A DNA stretch of 64,000 nt. It comes from Streptomyces sp. NBC_00306. GTDB taxonomy: Bacteria > Actinomycetota > Actinomycetes > Streptomycetales > Streptomycetaceae. A model generated the notes under the pieces. That model ran no database searches. It had not been told where the DNA came from and saw only the letters and a program-made list of their open reading frames with translations. A program made the position numbers and the translations under genes. The stretch covers positions 7,688,001 through 7,752,000 of the forward strand of contig NZ_CP108032.1 in assembly GCF_036169555.1 (NCBI RefSeq), given 5' to 3'. This document shows, piece by piece, positions 28,103 through 36,494 of the stretch; the stretch's first letter is position 1; each line of letters opens with the position of its first letter.

Positions 28103-28339
28103 CGGGTTGCTCCCTGACGTGGCATGAGGAGCGACCTCGGCGTACGCGGCGGCTCCGGGGCACCCGGTGTGAGGGCCCTTGTCTCTTCTACGCGGCCGCC
28201 CGGGCTCAAGCGAGGAGCGTGACCGTGGGAGGGGCCGAACGGGCGTCGTCCATCCACTCCTGGCCACCGGGGTTCCGCTGTGGTGAGTGCCGACGCTCGT
28301 CCGGACGGGAGCACCGGACAAGGGCCGGGACAGGGGGAG

Positions 28340-28357
28340 GGCGGGAGGAGGCCCGCC
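28340..28357. terminator. Short hairpin after the amidase gene
   Basis: GGCGGG (28340-28345) and CCCGCC (28352-28357) form a 6-bp stem with a 6-base loop, 29 bases past the amidase stop on its own strand. Possible terminator separating the amidase from the downstream redox genes. Confidence 0.35.
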
Positions 28358-28385
28358 AGGCTGGAGGCCCCCCGTTCATCAGCCC

Positions 28386-29789
28386 TCAGGCGGGGAAACC
28401 GGGCGGTGTCCGACCGCCCCAGGGGCGAGCCGTCTCCAGTTGCGCGGAGAGCGACAGCAGCGTCGGCTCGTCGTCCCGACGGCCGACCAGCTGCACCGCG
28501 AGTGGCAGGCCGTCGGCGGAGAAGCCGGCCGGTACCGAGGCCGCGGGGTTGCCGGTGACGTTCCACAGCGCGCAGTAAGCGATCATCGGCATCGCCCGCA
28601 GCGCGGCCCGCACCGTGCCCGTGCCGCGCAGTCGCCCGGTCGCGGGCGGCAGACCCGCCATCGTCGGGGTGAGCAGCACATCGATCCGCTCGAAGACTCT
28701 GTTCGCCTTGGCGGCGGTGCGCTCGCCCTGTGCGAGCGCCCATCGAGTGACGCGCGGACGGACCCAGCTGCCGAGGCGGACCGTCTCACGGGTCCGGCGC
28801 TCCAGCCGGCCGTAGTCGTCCATCGCGAAGGCCTCGGTCCGCAGACCGGCGAACCACTGCGGTACGAACGCGGCCGTCGGGTCCGGGTAGCGCGGGTCGA
28901 CCTCCTCGACGTGGTGGCCCAACTCCGCCAGCAGCGTGGCGGTTTCCTCGACTGCCCGGACGACCTCCGCCGCCGGCCGTACACCGACGGAGGCCGACTT
29001 GGTCGACCAGCCGATCCGCAGCTGCCGGGGTTCGGTGACGGCGGCGGCGAACGAGGTGGCCGGGTCGGCGGCGCGGAACATGTCGCCGGGCAGCGAGCCG
29101 CGGATTGCGTCGTGGACGAGTGCGGAGTCCAGCACGGAGCGCGTCAGGGGGCCGAGCACGCCCAGACCCCACCAGAGGTGGGGATGCGGTGAGGTGCTGA
29201 CACGGCCGCGTGAGGGCTTCAGCCCGAACAGGCCGCAGCTGGCGGACGGGATCCGGATCGAGCCGCCGCCGTCGCCACCGATGGCGGCCGGGACCAGGCC
29301 GGCCGCGACGGCCGCGGCAGAGCCACCGCTGGAACCGCCCGGCGAATGCCCGGGTGCCCAGGGGTTGAGCGTGGCGCCGTGCGCCGAAGACTCGGTGAAC
29401 GGGAAGAGGCCGAACTCGGGCATGTTCGTCTTGCCGATGACCACGGCCCCGGCTGCGCGCAGCCTGCGCACCACCTCGCTGTCGGCTGCCGCCGGCCGGC
29501 TGTTGGCCGCAGTTCCGAACGTCGTCACCTGGCCCTCGACGTCGTTCTCCTCCTTGATCGCGACCGGTACCCCGTGCAGCGGGCCACGGTCGGCCTGCGG
29601 GGTCCCGTCCCGGCGGTCGGCCTCGGCGAGGGCCTCCTCGGCCATCACCACGGTGAACGCCGTGAGGCTGCCGTTGTGCCGTTCGATACGGGCGAGGTGC
29701 AGCTCGGTGAGTTCACGAGCCGACACGTCCCCGGCGCGGACGGCCTTCGCCTGTCCGGCGACACCCGCATAGGCAAGATCGTCAGTCAT
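28386..29789 (-). CDS. Amidase (amidase-signature family)
   Basis: 467 residues from ATG 29789. Amidase-signature enzyme with the Ser-cisSer-Lys triad: Lys in PVAIKEENDVEG near 79, cis-Ser in SPGGSSGGSAAAVAAG near 155, and nucleophile Ser in GDGGGSIRIPSASCG near 178. LFPFTESSAHGATLNPWAPG and the segment FGLKPSRGRVSTSPH are typical of the glutamyl-tRNA amidotransferase-A-like group. As no GatB/GatC genes are near, it is a stand-alone amide hydrolase of unknown substrate, not the tRNA enzyme. Separate from its upstream neighbour by 296 bases. Confidence 0.9.
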   Translation of the reverse strand: MTDDLAYAGVAGQAKAVRAGDVSARELTELHLARIERHNGSLTAFTVVMAEEALAEADRRDGTPQADRGPLHGVPVAIKEENDVEGQVTTFGTAANSRPAAADSEVVRRLRAAGAVVIGKTNMPEFGLFPFTESSAHGATLNPWAPGHSPGGSSGGSAAAVAAGLVPAAIGGDGGGSIRIPSASCGLFGLKPSRGRVSTSPHPHLWWGLGVLGPLTRSVLDSALVHDAIRGSLPGDMFRAADPATSFAAAVTEPRQLRIGWSTKSASVGVRPAAEVVRAVEETATLLAELGHHVEEVDPRYPDPTAAFVPQWFAGLRTEAFAMDDYGRLERRTRETVRLGSWVRPRVTRWALAQGERTAAKANRVFERIDVLLTPTMAGLPPATGRLRGTGTVRAALRAMPMIAYCALWNVTGNPAASVPAGFSADGLPLAVQLVGRRDDEPTLLSLSAQLETARPWGGRTPPGFPA

Positions 29790-29900
29790 GGCGGGAAACT
29801 ACATCCGTTCGGGGGTGGGGAGAAGGGCAGAAACTGCGCTCCCTTGCGGCAGCCGAGCCGGGCGGTCACCCCGGACGCGAGCTGCTGTGTGCGGCCGTCG

Positions 29901-29933
29901 CGGTTCGGTGAACGCGGTGAGCGCACCGAACCG
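29901..29933. terminator. Stem-loop downstream of the secreted protein gene
   Basis: CGGTTCGGTG (29901-29910) and CACCGAACCG (29924-29933) form a 10-bp perfect stem with a 13-base loop, about 150 bases after the stop of the minus-strand secreted protein gene at 30086 and ahead of the amidase start. Likely a terminator. Confidence 0.5.
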
Positions 29934-29935
29934 CC

Positions 29936-29967
29936 ACGAAGCACCTGTCCGACGAAGCACCTGTCCG
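29936..29967. repeat. Tandem 16-bp repeat
   Basis: ACGAAGCACCTGTCCG is present twice head to tail (29936-29951 and 29952-29967), directly after the stem-loop and upstream of the amidase gene. Only two copies; could be a slip duplication or a regulator site. Confidence 0.6.
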
Positions 29968-30085
29968 AAGACCGGTGACCTGCTCGCCGGCCCACGTCCT
30001 GCCTGCGGAGCCGGTTGCGGCAACGAGCCGCATCGACCGCGCTCCGGCCCATGGGAGTCCGGGGGCGCGGCGGCCAGTCGCCAGG

Positions 30086-30472
30086 TCAGTCCTCGGTGAA
30101 CTCCTTCTGCGAACAGACCTCGCCGGGCCCGTTCCAGCACAGCTTCAGGAGGTACTTCGCCCCGTAGGGAATCACGTTGTAGTCGAAGTAGCCGCAGCCG
30201 GAGTCACCGCCGTCCTCCTTCGTCTCCTTGAGCTGCCAGCCCGCCAGGTAGACGTACAGCTTGCCGGTGACCCCGTGACCGTCCGCACGCGTGTCGCAGA
30301 CGCGGAACGTGTCCGGGTCGGGGTCGAGGTGGGTCATCGTGCCGATGGTGTGACCGCCGCGGGACAACCGCAGTGTGGTGTCGGCCGCGGCGGCAGTCCC
30401 CGACGCCGCGGCGACAAGCGTGATCGCACCGACCGCGGCGACGGCGGCACGGGCCCCGTAGATCTTCCTCAC
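30086..30472 (-). CDS. Small secreted protein, unknown function
   Basis: 128 residues. GTG 30472 is chosen because AAGGAG lies just upstream at ideal spacing; ATG 30496 is in frame but overlaps that site. Signal peptide ~1-30 (ARAAVAAVGAITLVAAASGTAAA). The mature domain, about 98 residues, has four cysteines (FRVCDT, SGCGYF, KLCWNG, EVCSQ) that can form two disulfides, with conserved-looking FRVCDTRADGHGVTGKLYV. Family is not recognised, though similar four-cysteine secreted proteins are frequent in Streptomyces. Downstream stem-loop at 29901 fits a monocistronic gene. Confidence 0.75.
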   Translation of the reverse strand: MRKIYGARAAVAAVGAITLVAAASGTAAAADTTLRLSRGGHTIGTMTHLDPDPDTFRVCDTRADGHGVTGKLYVYLAGWQLKETKEDGGDSGCGYFDYNVIPYGAKYLLKLCWNGPGEVCSQKEFTED

Positions 30473-30607
30473 CGAAACTCCTTGTGAAGTGTTCATGCTG
30501 AATTGATCCACGTCACCGTACCGGGAAGCCAAGAGCGGTCGGTGCGCCGGGTGTTGGCCGCCGGTGAGGGGACTGTCGCTCTGCTTGCGGCTTCACGCGA
30601 GGACTTG

Positions 30608-31510
30608 TCACCCGGACCGGGTGAAGTCCGTGGCCGCGGCCATCTCGGTGACCACATCGAGCAGTCTGTGCAACGCGGGGGAGTCGTTGCCGGACAGCCA
30701 CACCATCTCGGTGGGGACGGACTCCCCCGTCAGGGGTACGAACACCACACCGGTCCGGCGCAGATTGCTCGCCGACCGTGCCAGCCGCGTCACCCCGACA
30801 CCGGCCGCCACCAGTCCGAGCAGGCTCTGCACGCTCGCGTCGCGCCGCACCACGTCGGGAGTGAATCCGGCCGCGCGGAAGGAGTCGTCGAATGCCCGGT
30901 GCCAGGGTTCCCACGAGCTGCGCGGGGTCAACACCCAGTGCTCGCCCGCCAGCTCACCGAGGGTCAGCTCCGCGCGCTGTGCGAGCGGGTGGCCCTCGGG
31001 AAGGACGGCGCACACCGGCTCGCTGACCAGCGTTCTGGTCTCGAGGCCCTCCACCAGCGGAGGCCGTGTGAACGCGACGTCGTAGCGCCCTTTGCGCAGA
31101 CCCTCGACCAGAGGGGCGATCGTCGTCTCCTCCGTCGCCACGTCGAGTCCCGGCAGTCGTCGTCTCACGGCCCGGACCACCGGGGGAAGCAGATAGTTGG
31201 TCGTGGTGGCGAGGAAGGCGAGTCGGAGACTGCCGAGCTCGCCGCGTGCGGCTCGTGCCACGACGTCCATCGCCTCGTCGGCCCGGTCGAGTACCGCACG
31301 GGCCTCCGGGAGGAACAACGCCCCGACGGCGGTCAGGCTGGTGCCACGGCTGTCGCGGTCGAAGAGTCTCACCGCCAGCATGCGCTCCAAGAGGCTGATC
31401 TGCTGGGACAGCGACTGCTGGCTGATCATGAGCCGCTCGGCGGCGCGTGTGTAGCTGGACTCCTCGGCGACGGCGACGAAGTACCTCAGCTGCCGAAGAT
31501 CAGGGGTCAC
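30608..31510 (-). CDS. LysR-family transcriptional regulator
   Basis: 300 residues from GTG 31510. The winged-helix domain is plain: DLRQLRYFVAVAEESSYTRA, then ERLMISQQSLSQQISLLER and RLFDRDSRGTSLTAVG. Residues ~90-295 are the periplasmic-binding-like effector domain (LRLAFLATTTNYLLPPVVRA). It is divergent from the SDR gene at 31612 with a 101-base gap, the typical arrangement for a LysR regulator and its target; the inducer is unknown. In the gap, TTGACC at about 31576 may be the SDR -35 element. Confidence 0.9.
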   Translation of the reverse strand: MTPDLRQLRYFVAVAEESSYTRAAERLMISQQSLSQQISLLERMLAVRLFDRDSRGTSLTAVGALFLPEARAVLDRADEAMDVVARAARGELGSLRLAFLATTTNYLLPPVVRAVRRRLPGLDVATEETTIAPLVEGLRKGRYDVAFTRPPLVEGLETRTLVSEPVCAVLPEGHPLAQRAELTLGELAGEHWVLTPRSSWEPWHRAFDDSFRAAGFTPDVVRRDASVQSLLGLVAAGVGVTRLARSASNLRRTGVVFVPLTGESVPTEMVWLSGNDSPALHRLLDVVTEMAAATDFTRSG

Positions 31511-31611
31511 AGGCAGAGCCTACAGCGACGACAGGCAGCCGGTGTTGGACGCTCCTCGCGCCTCGGAACAACCATTGACCTCGACAGACACCACGTTGAA
31601 GGGCATGGCTG

Positions 31612-32451
31612 ATGACGATGAGCACGCAGGACCGCGTCTGGTTGATCACGGGATGCTCGGCCGGGTTCGGCCGGGAGATCGCGCTCGCGGCGCTGGCCGC
31701 CGGAGACCGGGTCATGGCCACGGCGCGCCGCCCGGAGACCCTCGCCGATCTGGCGGACACCGGGGGCGAGCGGATCAGTACGGCAGCGCTGGACGTCACG
31801 GATCCCGCCTCGGTCCAGGCCGCGGTGGACGCGACGCTCGCTGTGTTCGGCCGCATCGACGTCCTGGTCAACAACGCCGGATACAGCGTGATCGGGGCTG
31901 TGGAGGAGACCTCGATGGAGCAGCTGCGCGCGATGATGGAGGTCAACTTCTTCGGTGCCGCGGAACTCACGAAGGCGGTCGTCCCCCTGATGCGGGAGCA
32001 GGGCTCCGGGACGATCGTGCAGATGAGCTCCCTCGGCGGCCGGATCACCTTTCCCGGCATGGGCGGCTACCACGCGACGAAGCACGCGCTCGAAGGGCTC
32101 AGCGAGTCGCTCTCGACCGAACTGGCTCCCCTGGGCATCCGGGTACTGCTGGTGGAGCCGGGCATGTTCCGCACCCGGATGAGCAGCAGCCTGCAGTTCA
32201 CCCCCGAGATCCCGGGCTACGAGGCGACCTCGGGCGGGCTCCGGCAGCTGGTCACGGGCATCGTGGGCACTGAACCCAACGATCCGGTCAAGGGCGCCGC
32301 GGCCATCCTCGAGGTCCTGGACGCCGAGAATCCGCCGCTTCGCCTCGTACTCGGCGGGGACGCGGTCGACGCGCTGCGTGAGCACGACGAGTCGCTGCTG
32401 GCCGACGTCACCGCATGGGAGGCCCTCAGTCGCTCGACTGCGGTGTCCTGA
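31612..32451 (+). CDS. SDR family oxidoreductase
   Basis: 279 residues if the first ATG (31612) is used; ATG 31618 is a close alternative. Classical SDR: TGCSAGFG cofactor loop near 14-21, DVTDPAS near 60, NNAG near 85-88, catalytic Ser in VQMSSLGGR, Tyr-Lys in YHATKHALEG near 153-157. ARRPET after the second strand gives an Arg expected to bind NADP. Likely the target of the adjacent LysR regulator. Substrate unknown. Confidence 0.9.
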   Translation: MTMSTQDRVWLITGCSAGFGREIALAALAAGDRVMATARRPETLADLADTGGERISTAALDVTDPASVQAAVDATLAVFGRIDVLVNNAGYSVIGAVEETSMEQLRAMMEVNFFGAAELTKAVVPLMREQGSGTIVQMSSLGGRITFPGMGGYHATKHALEGLSESLSTELAPLGIRVLLVEPGMFRTRMSSSLQFTPEIPGYEATSGGLRQLVTGIVGTEPNDPVKGAAAILEVLDAENPPLRLVLGGDAVDALREHDESLLADVTAWEALSRSTAVS

Positions 32452-32645
32452 CCCCTGAGCAGCACAGATGCGGTCGGGACCGGCCAGGGTCCAGATGTCC
32501 AAGCCAGAAGGGTTACGTTTGCTTTCCCAACCCAGCTTCCGGGACCGTCGGCCCTCCGCCCTAGGGCGTGGTCGACGAGGAGTTCCTGGGGCAGCGGCTC
32601 CTCCCGGCCCGCCCCCGGCCCGGGATCGCGAAAGGACCGACCGGC

Positions 32646-33068
32646 ATGACGAAGCCCTCCGCCGTGGACGCCGTGCACAACTTCTTTGCGCACGTCTGGC
32701 AGGCCCCGCAGAACTACGACGCGATCGATGATCTTGTGGTCGAGGACTTCGTCCTCATCACCGGCGGCAGGCGCGTCGAGTCCCGGGCCGCCTTCAAGGA
32801 GTGGGCACGGAACTTCGGTACGGTCATCGACAATCTGGAGTTCGAGGTCGTCGAGTCGTTCGCGAACCACGACGGTTCACGCGTGGCCTCCATGTGGCGC
32901 CTGACCGGCAACAACAACGGGGCCCTTCGAACCACCCCCGACGGGGCGCCGATCGAGATGACCGGCACGGCGGTGTGGGCGGTGCGCGAGGACGGAAAGC
33001 TGCTGTGGAACCGCGTCGAGCGCAACGCGTTCGAGGTCTACCAGCAGCTCACGAACGGTGCGGCGTAG
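32646..33068 (+). CDS. SnoaL-like / NTF2-fold protein
   Basis: 140 residues from ATG 32646. Cone-shaped NTF2-like barrel: N-terminal helices AVDAVHNFFAHVWQAPQNYD, FVLITGGRRVESRAAFKEWA, then strands LEFEVVESFANHDGSRVASMWRL and TGTAVWAVREDGKLLWNRV. Such proteins serve as small isomerases, cyclases or as ligand-binding domains. An Asp and a Trp/Arg pair line the presumed pocket, but no specific activity can be proposed. It follows the SDR gene by 194 bases and precedes the HxlR gene by 65 bases. Confidence 0.85.
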   Translation: MTKPSAVDAVHNFFAHVWQAPQNYDAIDDLVVEDFVLITGGRRVESRAAFKEWARNFGTVIDNLEFEVVESFANHDGSRVASMWRLTGNNNGALRTTPDGAPIEMTGTAVWAVREDGKLLWNRVERNAFEVYQQLTNGAA

Positions 33069-33133
33069 TCTCGCCGCAGCTCGCACACGGCGCACTCGCG
33101 CCCGGCGCACGGACAGGATTCGGATACGAGGCG

Positions 33134-33679
33134 ATGCATGTGGACACGACGACGGAAGCGGCCGCGGATGAGCCGGGCGCGCGCCGCGAGGTGTGTTCCA
33201 TCCAGCGCAGCCTGGACATCCTGGGCCAGAAGTGGGCCTTCCTGATCGTCCGCAACGCGCTGCGCGGCACCACCCGGTTCTCCGACTTCCGCAAGGAGCT
33301 GGGCATCCCGACGGACGTGCTGAGCGCGCGCCTGTCCACCCTGGTGGACGCGGGAATCTTCGAGCGCGAGTCCTACCAGGAGACCGGATCGCGCATCCGC
33401 CACGCGTACCGGCTGACCCGTCGCGGCCAGGAGCTCAAGGTCGTCCTCGCCGCCTTGCAGCAGTGGGGCGAGGAGAACCGTCCCACTCCCGGCGTCCCGG
33501 CCACGTACATCCAGGAACGCGGCGGTGGCAACGTCCAGGTCGCGATGCTCGACGAGGACGGGCACGTCCTCGACATCGACGACGTACGCCTGGTGCCGGC
33601 AGAAGTGGCGCGCGGAATCCGGTCGCGGGCAAGCGCCGGAACGCACCCGGTCGACGAGGCACGTCCGGGACAGGGCTGA
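33134..33679 (+). CDS. HxlR-family transcriptional regulator
   Basis: 181 residues from ATG 33134. The HxlR winged helix lies at ~20-110: CSIQRSLDILGQKWAFLIV, RFSDFRKELGIPTDVLSARL and GIFERESYQETGSRIRHAYRL. The Cys at the start of helix 1 is the redox- or aldehyde-sensing position in HypR and relatives, so this one could be thiol-responsive (inference). A C-terminal extension of about 60 residues (GNVQVAMLDEDGHVLDIDDVRLVP) is longer than usual. It might control the SnoaL-like gene just upstream. Confidence 0.9.
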   Translation: MHVDTTTEAAADEPGARREVCSIQRSLDILGQKWAFLIVRNALRGTTRFSDFRKELGIPTDVLSARLSTLVDAGIFERESYQETGSRIRHAYRLTRRGQELKVVLAALQQWGEENRPTPGVPATYIQERGGGNVQVAMLDEDGHVLDIDDVRLVPAEVARGIRSRASAGTHPVDEARPGQG

Positions 33680-33731
33680 AACTGCGGGACGGTGAGGGTG
33701 ACGTCGCGGCGTCGGGCTGCCCCGCTCCCCG

Positions 33732-34169
33732 TCAGGCGGAGGCGTCGAGCTGTTCGCGCACCCAGGCGGGGTCGGGGTTGACGTGCGGCCGGCCGGCCAC
33801 GAAGACCGTCGGTACGGTCTCATTGCCGTCATTGACCGCTCGCACCTCTGCCGCGCCGGCCGGATCGCGCCAGATGTCGACCCAGTGCACCTGGCGGGTG
33901 CGCCGGCCCAGCCGGATGCGCATGCGCAAGCAGTACGGGCAGCCCGGCCGCCAGAAGACGATCGGCCGGCCGTCGACCGCGCTGCGGCGCTGTGCCTCCA
34001 GCGCACCGATGGACCTCGGGAAGATCAGCGGGGAGTGCGCCGCTGCGAGCAGCACGAACAGCAGGAGGAGCGCTACGGCGGTGCCGGGGCTCCCTCCGAG
34101 GAGCAGCCCGGTCGCCACGACTGAGCCGCAGAGCACGAACAGCAGTGGCGAAATCCAGGCGCGCGTCAT
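33732..34169 (-). CDS. Membrane-anchored mycoredoxin/glutaredoxin-like protein
   Basis: 145 residues from ATG 34169. Two hydrophobic segments (~4-25 and ~28-48) form a hairpin anchor, followed by a glutaredoxin fold: VFWRPGCPYCLRMR with the active-site CPYC near 76-79, VHWVDIWRDPAGAAEVRAVN, and the cis-Pro strand ETVPTVFVAGRPHVNPDP. Actinobacteria lack glutathione, so reduction through mycothiol is expected (Mrx-type). The membrane anchor is unusual and would place the redox domain at the membrane, on the cytoplasmic side if the hairpin is read correctly. Confidence 0.88.
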   Translation of the reverse strand: MTRAWISPLLFVLCGSVVATGLLLGGSPGTAVALLLLFVLLAAAHSPLIFPRSIGALEAQRRSAVDGRPIVFWRPGCPYCLRMRIRLGRRTRQVHWVDIWRDPAGAAEVRAVNDGNETVPTVFVAGRPHVNPDPAWVREQLDASA

Positions 34170-34285
34170 GACAGCAGAGCCTAAGGGCTGTCCCATGATT
34201 CCCCCTCGCCGCGTCCGGAGTGGCCCCGCCCCAGCACTGTTCGCCGGCCGGGACGGGACGACAGCGGAGCGGTCGTCGCAGCGCG

Positions 34286-35536
34286 TCAGACACGCGCCGT
34301 GAAGGGAGGGCGAGCGCCGTTGAGGAAGTGGTCGCCGATGTCGCGCAGTCGGTGGGAGGAGGGCGTCTGCGCCGTCAGTACCCGCGCGTTGCGCCAGAAC
34401 CGGTCGAGGCCCGTGCCGCCGTCCAAGTCGTCCGCGTCGGCGGTGAGTTCCAGCAGCCGCGTGGTGGTGTGCACGGCGGTCCTGCCGGTGACGGCTTCGG
34501 CGGCGGAGACGAGCACGGCGACGTCCGCGTGATGGTCGACGCTCAACTCCGGCCCCAGCGCCACCGCATCGGCCAGTGCCTGCGTCGCATGCTCGACGAC
34601 CGTGGCGGAGGTGTGGGCGCCGATCGCCAGTTCTCCGTAGGCAAGGAGGAGGTACGGATCGTCGCTCGGCCGCTCGGCGTACGCACCGCCCATCGTGGTG
34701 GCCGCCGGGACGGGCGGTGCCGTACGGCTGATGTCCCGCGCCTCCGTGAGAGCTCCCTCGGTGAGCCCGAGCGCGACATGAGCGAGCAGGAGCCGAAGGG
34801 CGAGCGGCGCGAGGGCGCTGAAGGGGGATGTGGTGTGCTCGTCGCGGGGAAGGGCGCAGAGCACATGATCCGCGCTGCTCACCGGCACATTGTCGAAGTC
34901 GACGCTGCCCGCGCCCGCCAGCCGCTGACCGACCCGCTCGCTCGCCGCCTCGACCAGGACGCCGGGATGCGCCGGGTCCACGAGCACCAGCAGTAAGTCA
35001 CCCGTCTTGGCACACGTCGCGCCCAGGATCAGACGGTCGGCGACGGTGACGCCCGCGGCAAAGCTCCTGCGGCCGCCCAGCACGTACCCCGTGCCCGTCG
35101 GCGCGAGCATGAGGTCGGTGGGTGAGCCGGCCGGGATGTCGATGCTGCCGCCCAGCAGCCAATGCTCCTCGGCGACCCGCGGCTCATGACGACCTGCGGT
35201 GTCGGCGGAGCCGAAGAAGCGCGTGCTCCACGCCAGGGCGTAGTGGCGGGCCAGGAGTTCGCCCATGGAACTGTCGGCCGCCGCTATTTCGCGGACCACG
35301 GCGCAGGCGGTGCGCCAGTCGGAGCCCTGTCCTGCCGTGCGGGTGGGAGTGAGCAGATCCAGGAGACCGGCTTCGCGCAGTCGCTCGACCTCGTCGGTGG
35401 GGGACTTGCCCGCGCGTTCGCGTGCGATCGCGTCGGTGGCGAGATCGTCCGCGAGTTCCCGGACGATGCGCGGCCACGGTGTCTCCTCCACCGGAGTCGG
35501 TGGGAGCGACTGCCCATCGGCGGACTTCTTCGGCAC
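34286..35536 (-). CDS. DszC/SfnB-like flavin-dependent acyl-CoA-dehydrogenase-fold protein, TTA-containing
   Basis: 416 residues from ATG 35536. Acyl-CoA-dehydrogenase fold without the catalytic Glu of true dehydrogenases and with monooxygenase-like segments: ELADDLATDAIARERAGKSP, EVERLREAGLLDLLTPT, LLARHYALAW, SFAAGVTVADRLILGA and a C-terminal helix bundle ending RLRDIGDHFLNGARPPF. This fits the DszC/SfnB/FMNH2-dependent monooxygenase group used in sulfur acquisition. A TTA leucine codon (34996-34994, in GDLLLVLVD) makes translation depend on the rare bldA tRNA. The operator at 35597 and the Rrf2 regulator upstream indicate sulfur- or redox-linked control. Confidence 0.82.
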   Translation of the reverse strand: MPKKSADGQSLPPTPVEETPWPRIVRELADDLATDAIARERAGKSPTDEVERLREAGLLDLLTPTRTAGQGSDWRTACAVVREIAAADSSMGELLARHYALAWSTRFFGSADTAGRHEPRVAEEHWLLGGSIDIPAGSPTDLMLAPTGTGYVLGGRRSFAAGVTVADRLILGATCAKTGDLLLVLVDPAHPGVLVEAASERVGQRLAGAGSVDFDNVPVSSADHVLCALPRDEHTTSPFSALAPLALRLLLAHVALGLTEGALTEARDISRTAPPVPAATTMGGAYAERPSDDPYLLLAYGELAIGAHTSATVVEHATQALADAVALGPELSVDHHADVAVLVSAAEAVTGRTAVHTTTRLLELTADADDLDGGTGLDRFWRNARVLTAQTPSSHRLRDIGDHFLNGARPPFTARV

Positions 35537-35596
35537 TACGCATCCTTCCCCGGCCGGGCAACAGGATCGGCGTTCTCCCGCGGTCCCCTGATTCCT

Positions 35597-35625
35597 AGTA
35601 TTCCTACTGGATTAGTAGGGATACT
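35597..35625. promoter_or_regulatory. Palindromic operator upstream of the flavoprotein gene
   Basis: AGTATTCCTACT (35597-35608) and AGTAGGGATACT (35614-35625) are complementary at 11 of 12 positions, separated by GGATT. The 29-base AT-rich element is out of character for this GC-rich DNA. It lies 61 bases before the flavoprotein start and downstream of the Rrf2 gene on the same strand; the length and form fit an Rrf2/CymR dimer site overlapping a promoter. Binding by the neighbouring Rrf2 is inferred. Confidence 0.75.
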
Positions 35626-35713
35626 CGCAGAGGTGGTGCCCGGGCCCAAGAGGACGTTCAGATGGTGGACAAGTCGATCCGTGTGGTGAGCGGTTGGAGC
35701 TGCGGTCGGACCG

Positions 35714-36172
35714 TCAGGGGTTCGTCCAGGCGGCGGCGTCCTCGGCGAGGGCGGACACCCTGGTGGGCAGTTCGGCCGATGCGACGTCGGCCAGCGTCAC
35801 GCCTTCGAGGATCTCGCGGACGTTCGCCCGGAGCGCGATCCACAGCGGCAGCAGCGACTCCGCGGGACCGGTGTAGGACAGTTCCGGGGGCCGCACGCCG
35901 CGTACCGAGACGAGGGGCCCGTCCACGGCGCGGATCACGTCGGCGATGCTGATCGATTCTGCGGGCAGCGCCAGACGATAGCCGCCACCGCCGCCGCGCC
36001 GGCTGGCCACGAGGCCGCCGCGGCGCATGTCGTTCAGGATGCCCTCGAGGAACTTGTGCGGAATGCTCTGGGCGTCGGCGATGGCCTCCGCCTTCAGCGG
36101 TCCGGCGTCCCGGAACGCGGCGAGTTGCAGCGCGGCGCGTACCGCGTAGTCCGCCCTGGCTGAGATCCGCAT
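35714..36172 (-). CDS. Rrf2-family regulator without iron-sulfur cysteines
   Basis: 152 residues from ATG 36172. Winged-helix Rrf2 protein: MRISARADYAVRAALQLAAF, AEAIADAQSIPHKFLEGILND, GGLVASRRGGGGGYRLALPA, and the dimer helix VREILEGVTLADVA. The IscR/NsrR three-cysteine loop is replaced by GPLVSVRGVRPPELSYTGPAESLL, and the protein contains no Cys at all, which places it with CymR-type regulators that sense small molecules or partner proteins. It is encoded just upstream of the DszC-like gene, with the operator between them. Likely represses that gene when sulfur is abundant (inference). Confidence 0.9.
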   Translation of the reverse strand: MRISARADYAVRAALQLAAFRDAGPLKAEAIADAQSIPHKFLEGILNDMRRGGLVASRRGGGGGYRLALPAESISIADVIRAVDGPLVSVRGVRPPELSYTGPAESLLPLWIALRANVREILEGVTLADVASAELPTRVSALAEDAAAWTNP

Positions 36173-36240
36173 GCGGCCAGATTATCCCGCACCGGCCGGG
36201 CCGGTGCCGGGCATCGCCGCTCCGGGGCGGCAGTCACCCG

Positions 36241-36259
36241 CGGCCGGCCGAGCCGGCCG
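36241..36259. terminator. Hairpin after the Cro-like regulator gene
   Basis: CGGCCGGC (36241-36248) and GCCGGCCG (36252-36259) form an 8-bp stem with a 3-base loop, 14 bases past the stop of the minus-strand regulator gene. A second stem (36189-36196/36200-36207) lies a little further. Probable terminator of the DUF2975 operon. Confidence 0.55.
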
Positions 36260-36272
36260 CCGATGCCGGGCG

Positions 36273-36494
36273 TCAGACGTCTGCGGTGTCCTTGCACTCC
36301 CAGCGCAGCAGGTCGCCCGGCTGGCACTCGAGCACCTCGCAGAGCGCGGCGAGCGTCGCGAAGCGCACCGCCTTGGCGCGGCCGTTCTTGAGTACTGCCA
36401 GGTTGGCCGGCGTGATGCCGACGCGGTCCGCGAGCTCGCCCACGGACATCTTCCGCCTGGCCAGCATGACGTCGATGTCGACGGCGATCGGCAT
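36273..36494 (-). CDS. Cro/C1-type small HTH regulator (YozG-like)
   Basis: 73 residues from ATG 36494; its start overlaps the stop of the membrane protein gene, so translation is coupled. It is a single XRE helix-turn-helix: IDVMLARRKMSVGELADRVG, ITPANLAVLKNGRAKAVRFA, then LAALCEVLECQPGDLLRW. Proteins of this size paired with a DUF2975 membrane protein are common in Gram-positive bacteria and are thought to autoregulate. The two palindromes ahead of the operon are the obvious candidate sites. Confidence 0.9.
   Translation of the reverse strand: MPIAVDIDVMLARRKMSVGELADRVGITPANLAVLKNGRAKAVRFATLAALCEVLECQPGDLLRWECKDTADV

Noticed and set aside
28386..29789. GatA subunit of glutamyl-tRNA amidotransferase
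   Set aside because: No GatB or GatC nearby and length/sequence fit a stand-alone amidase.
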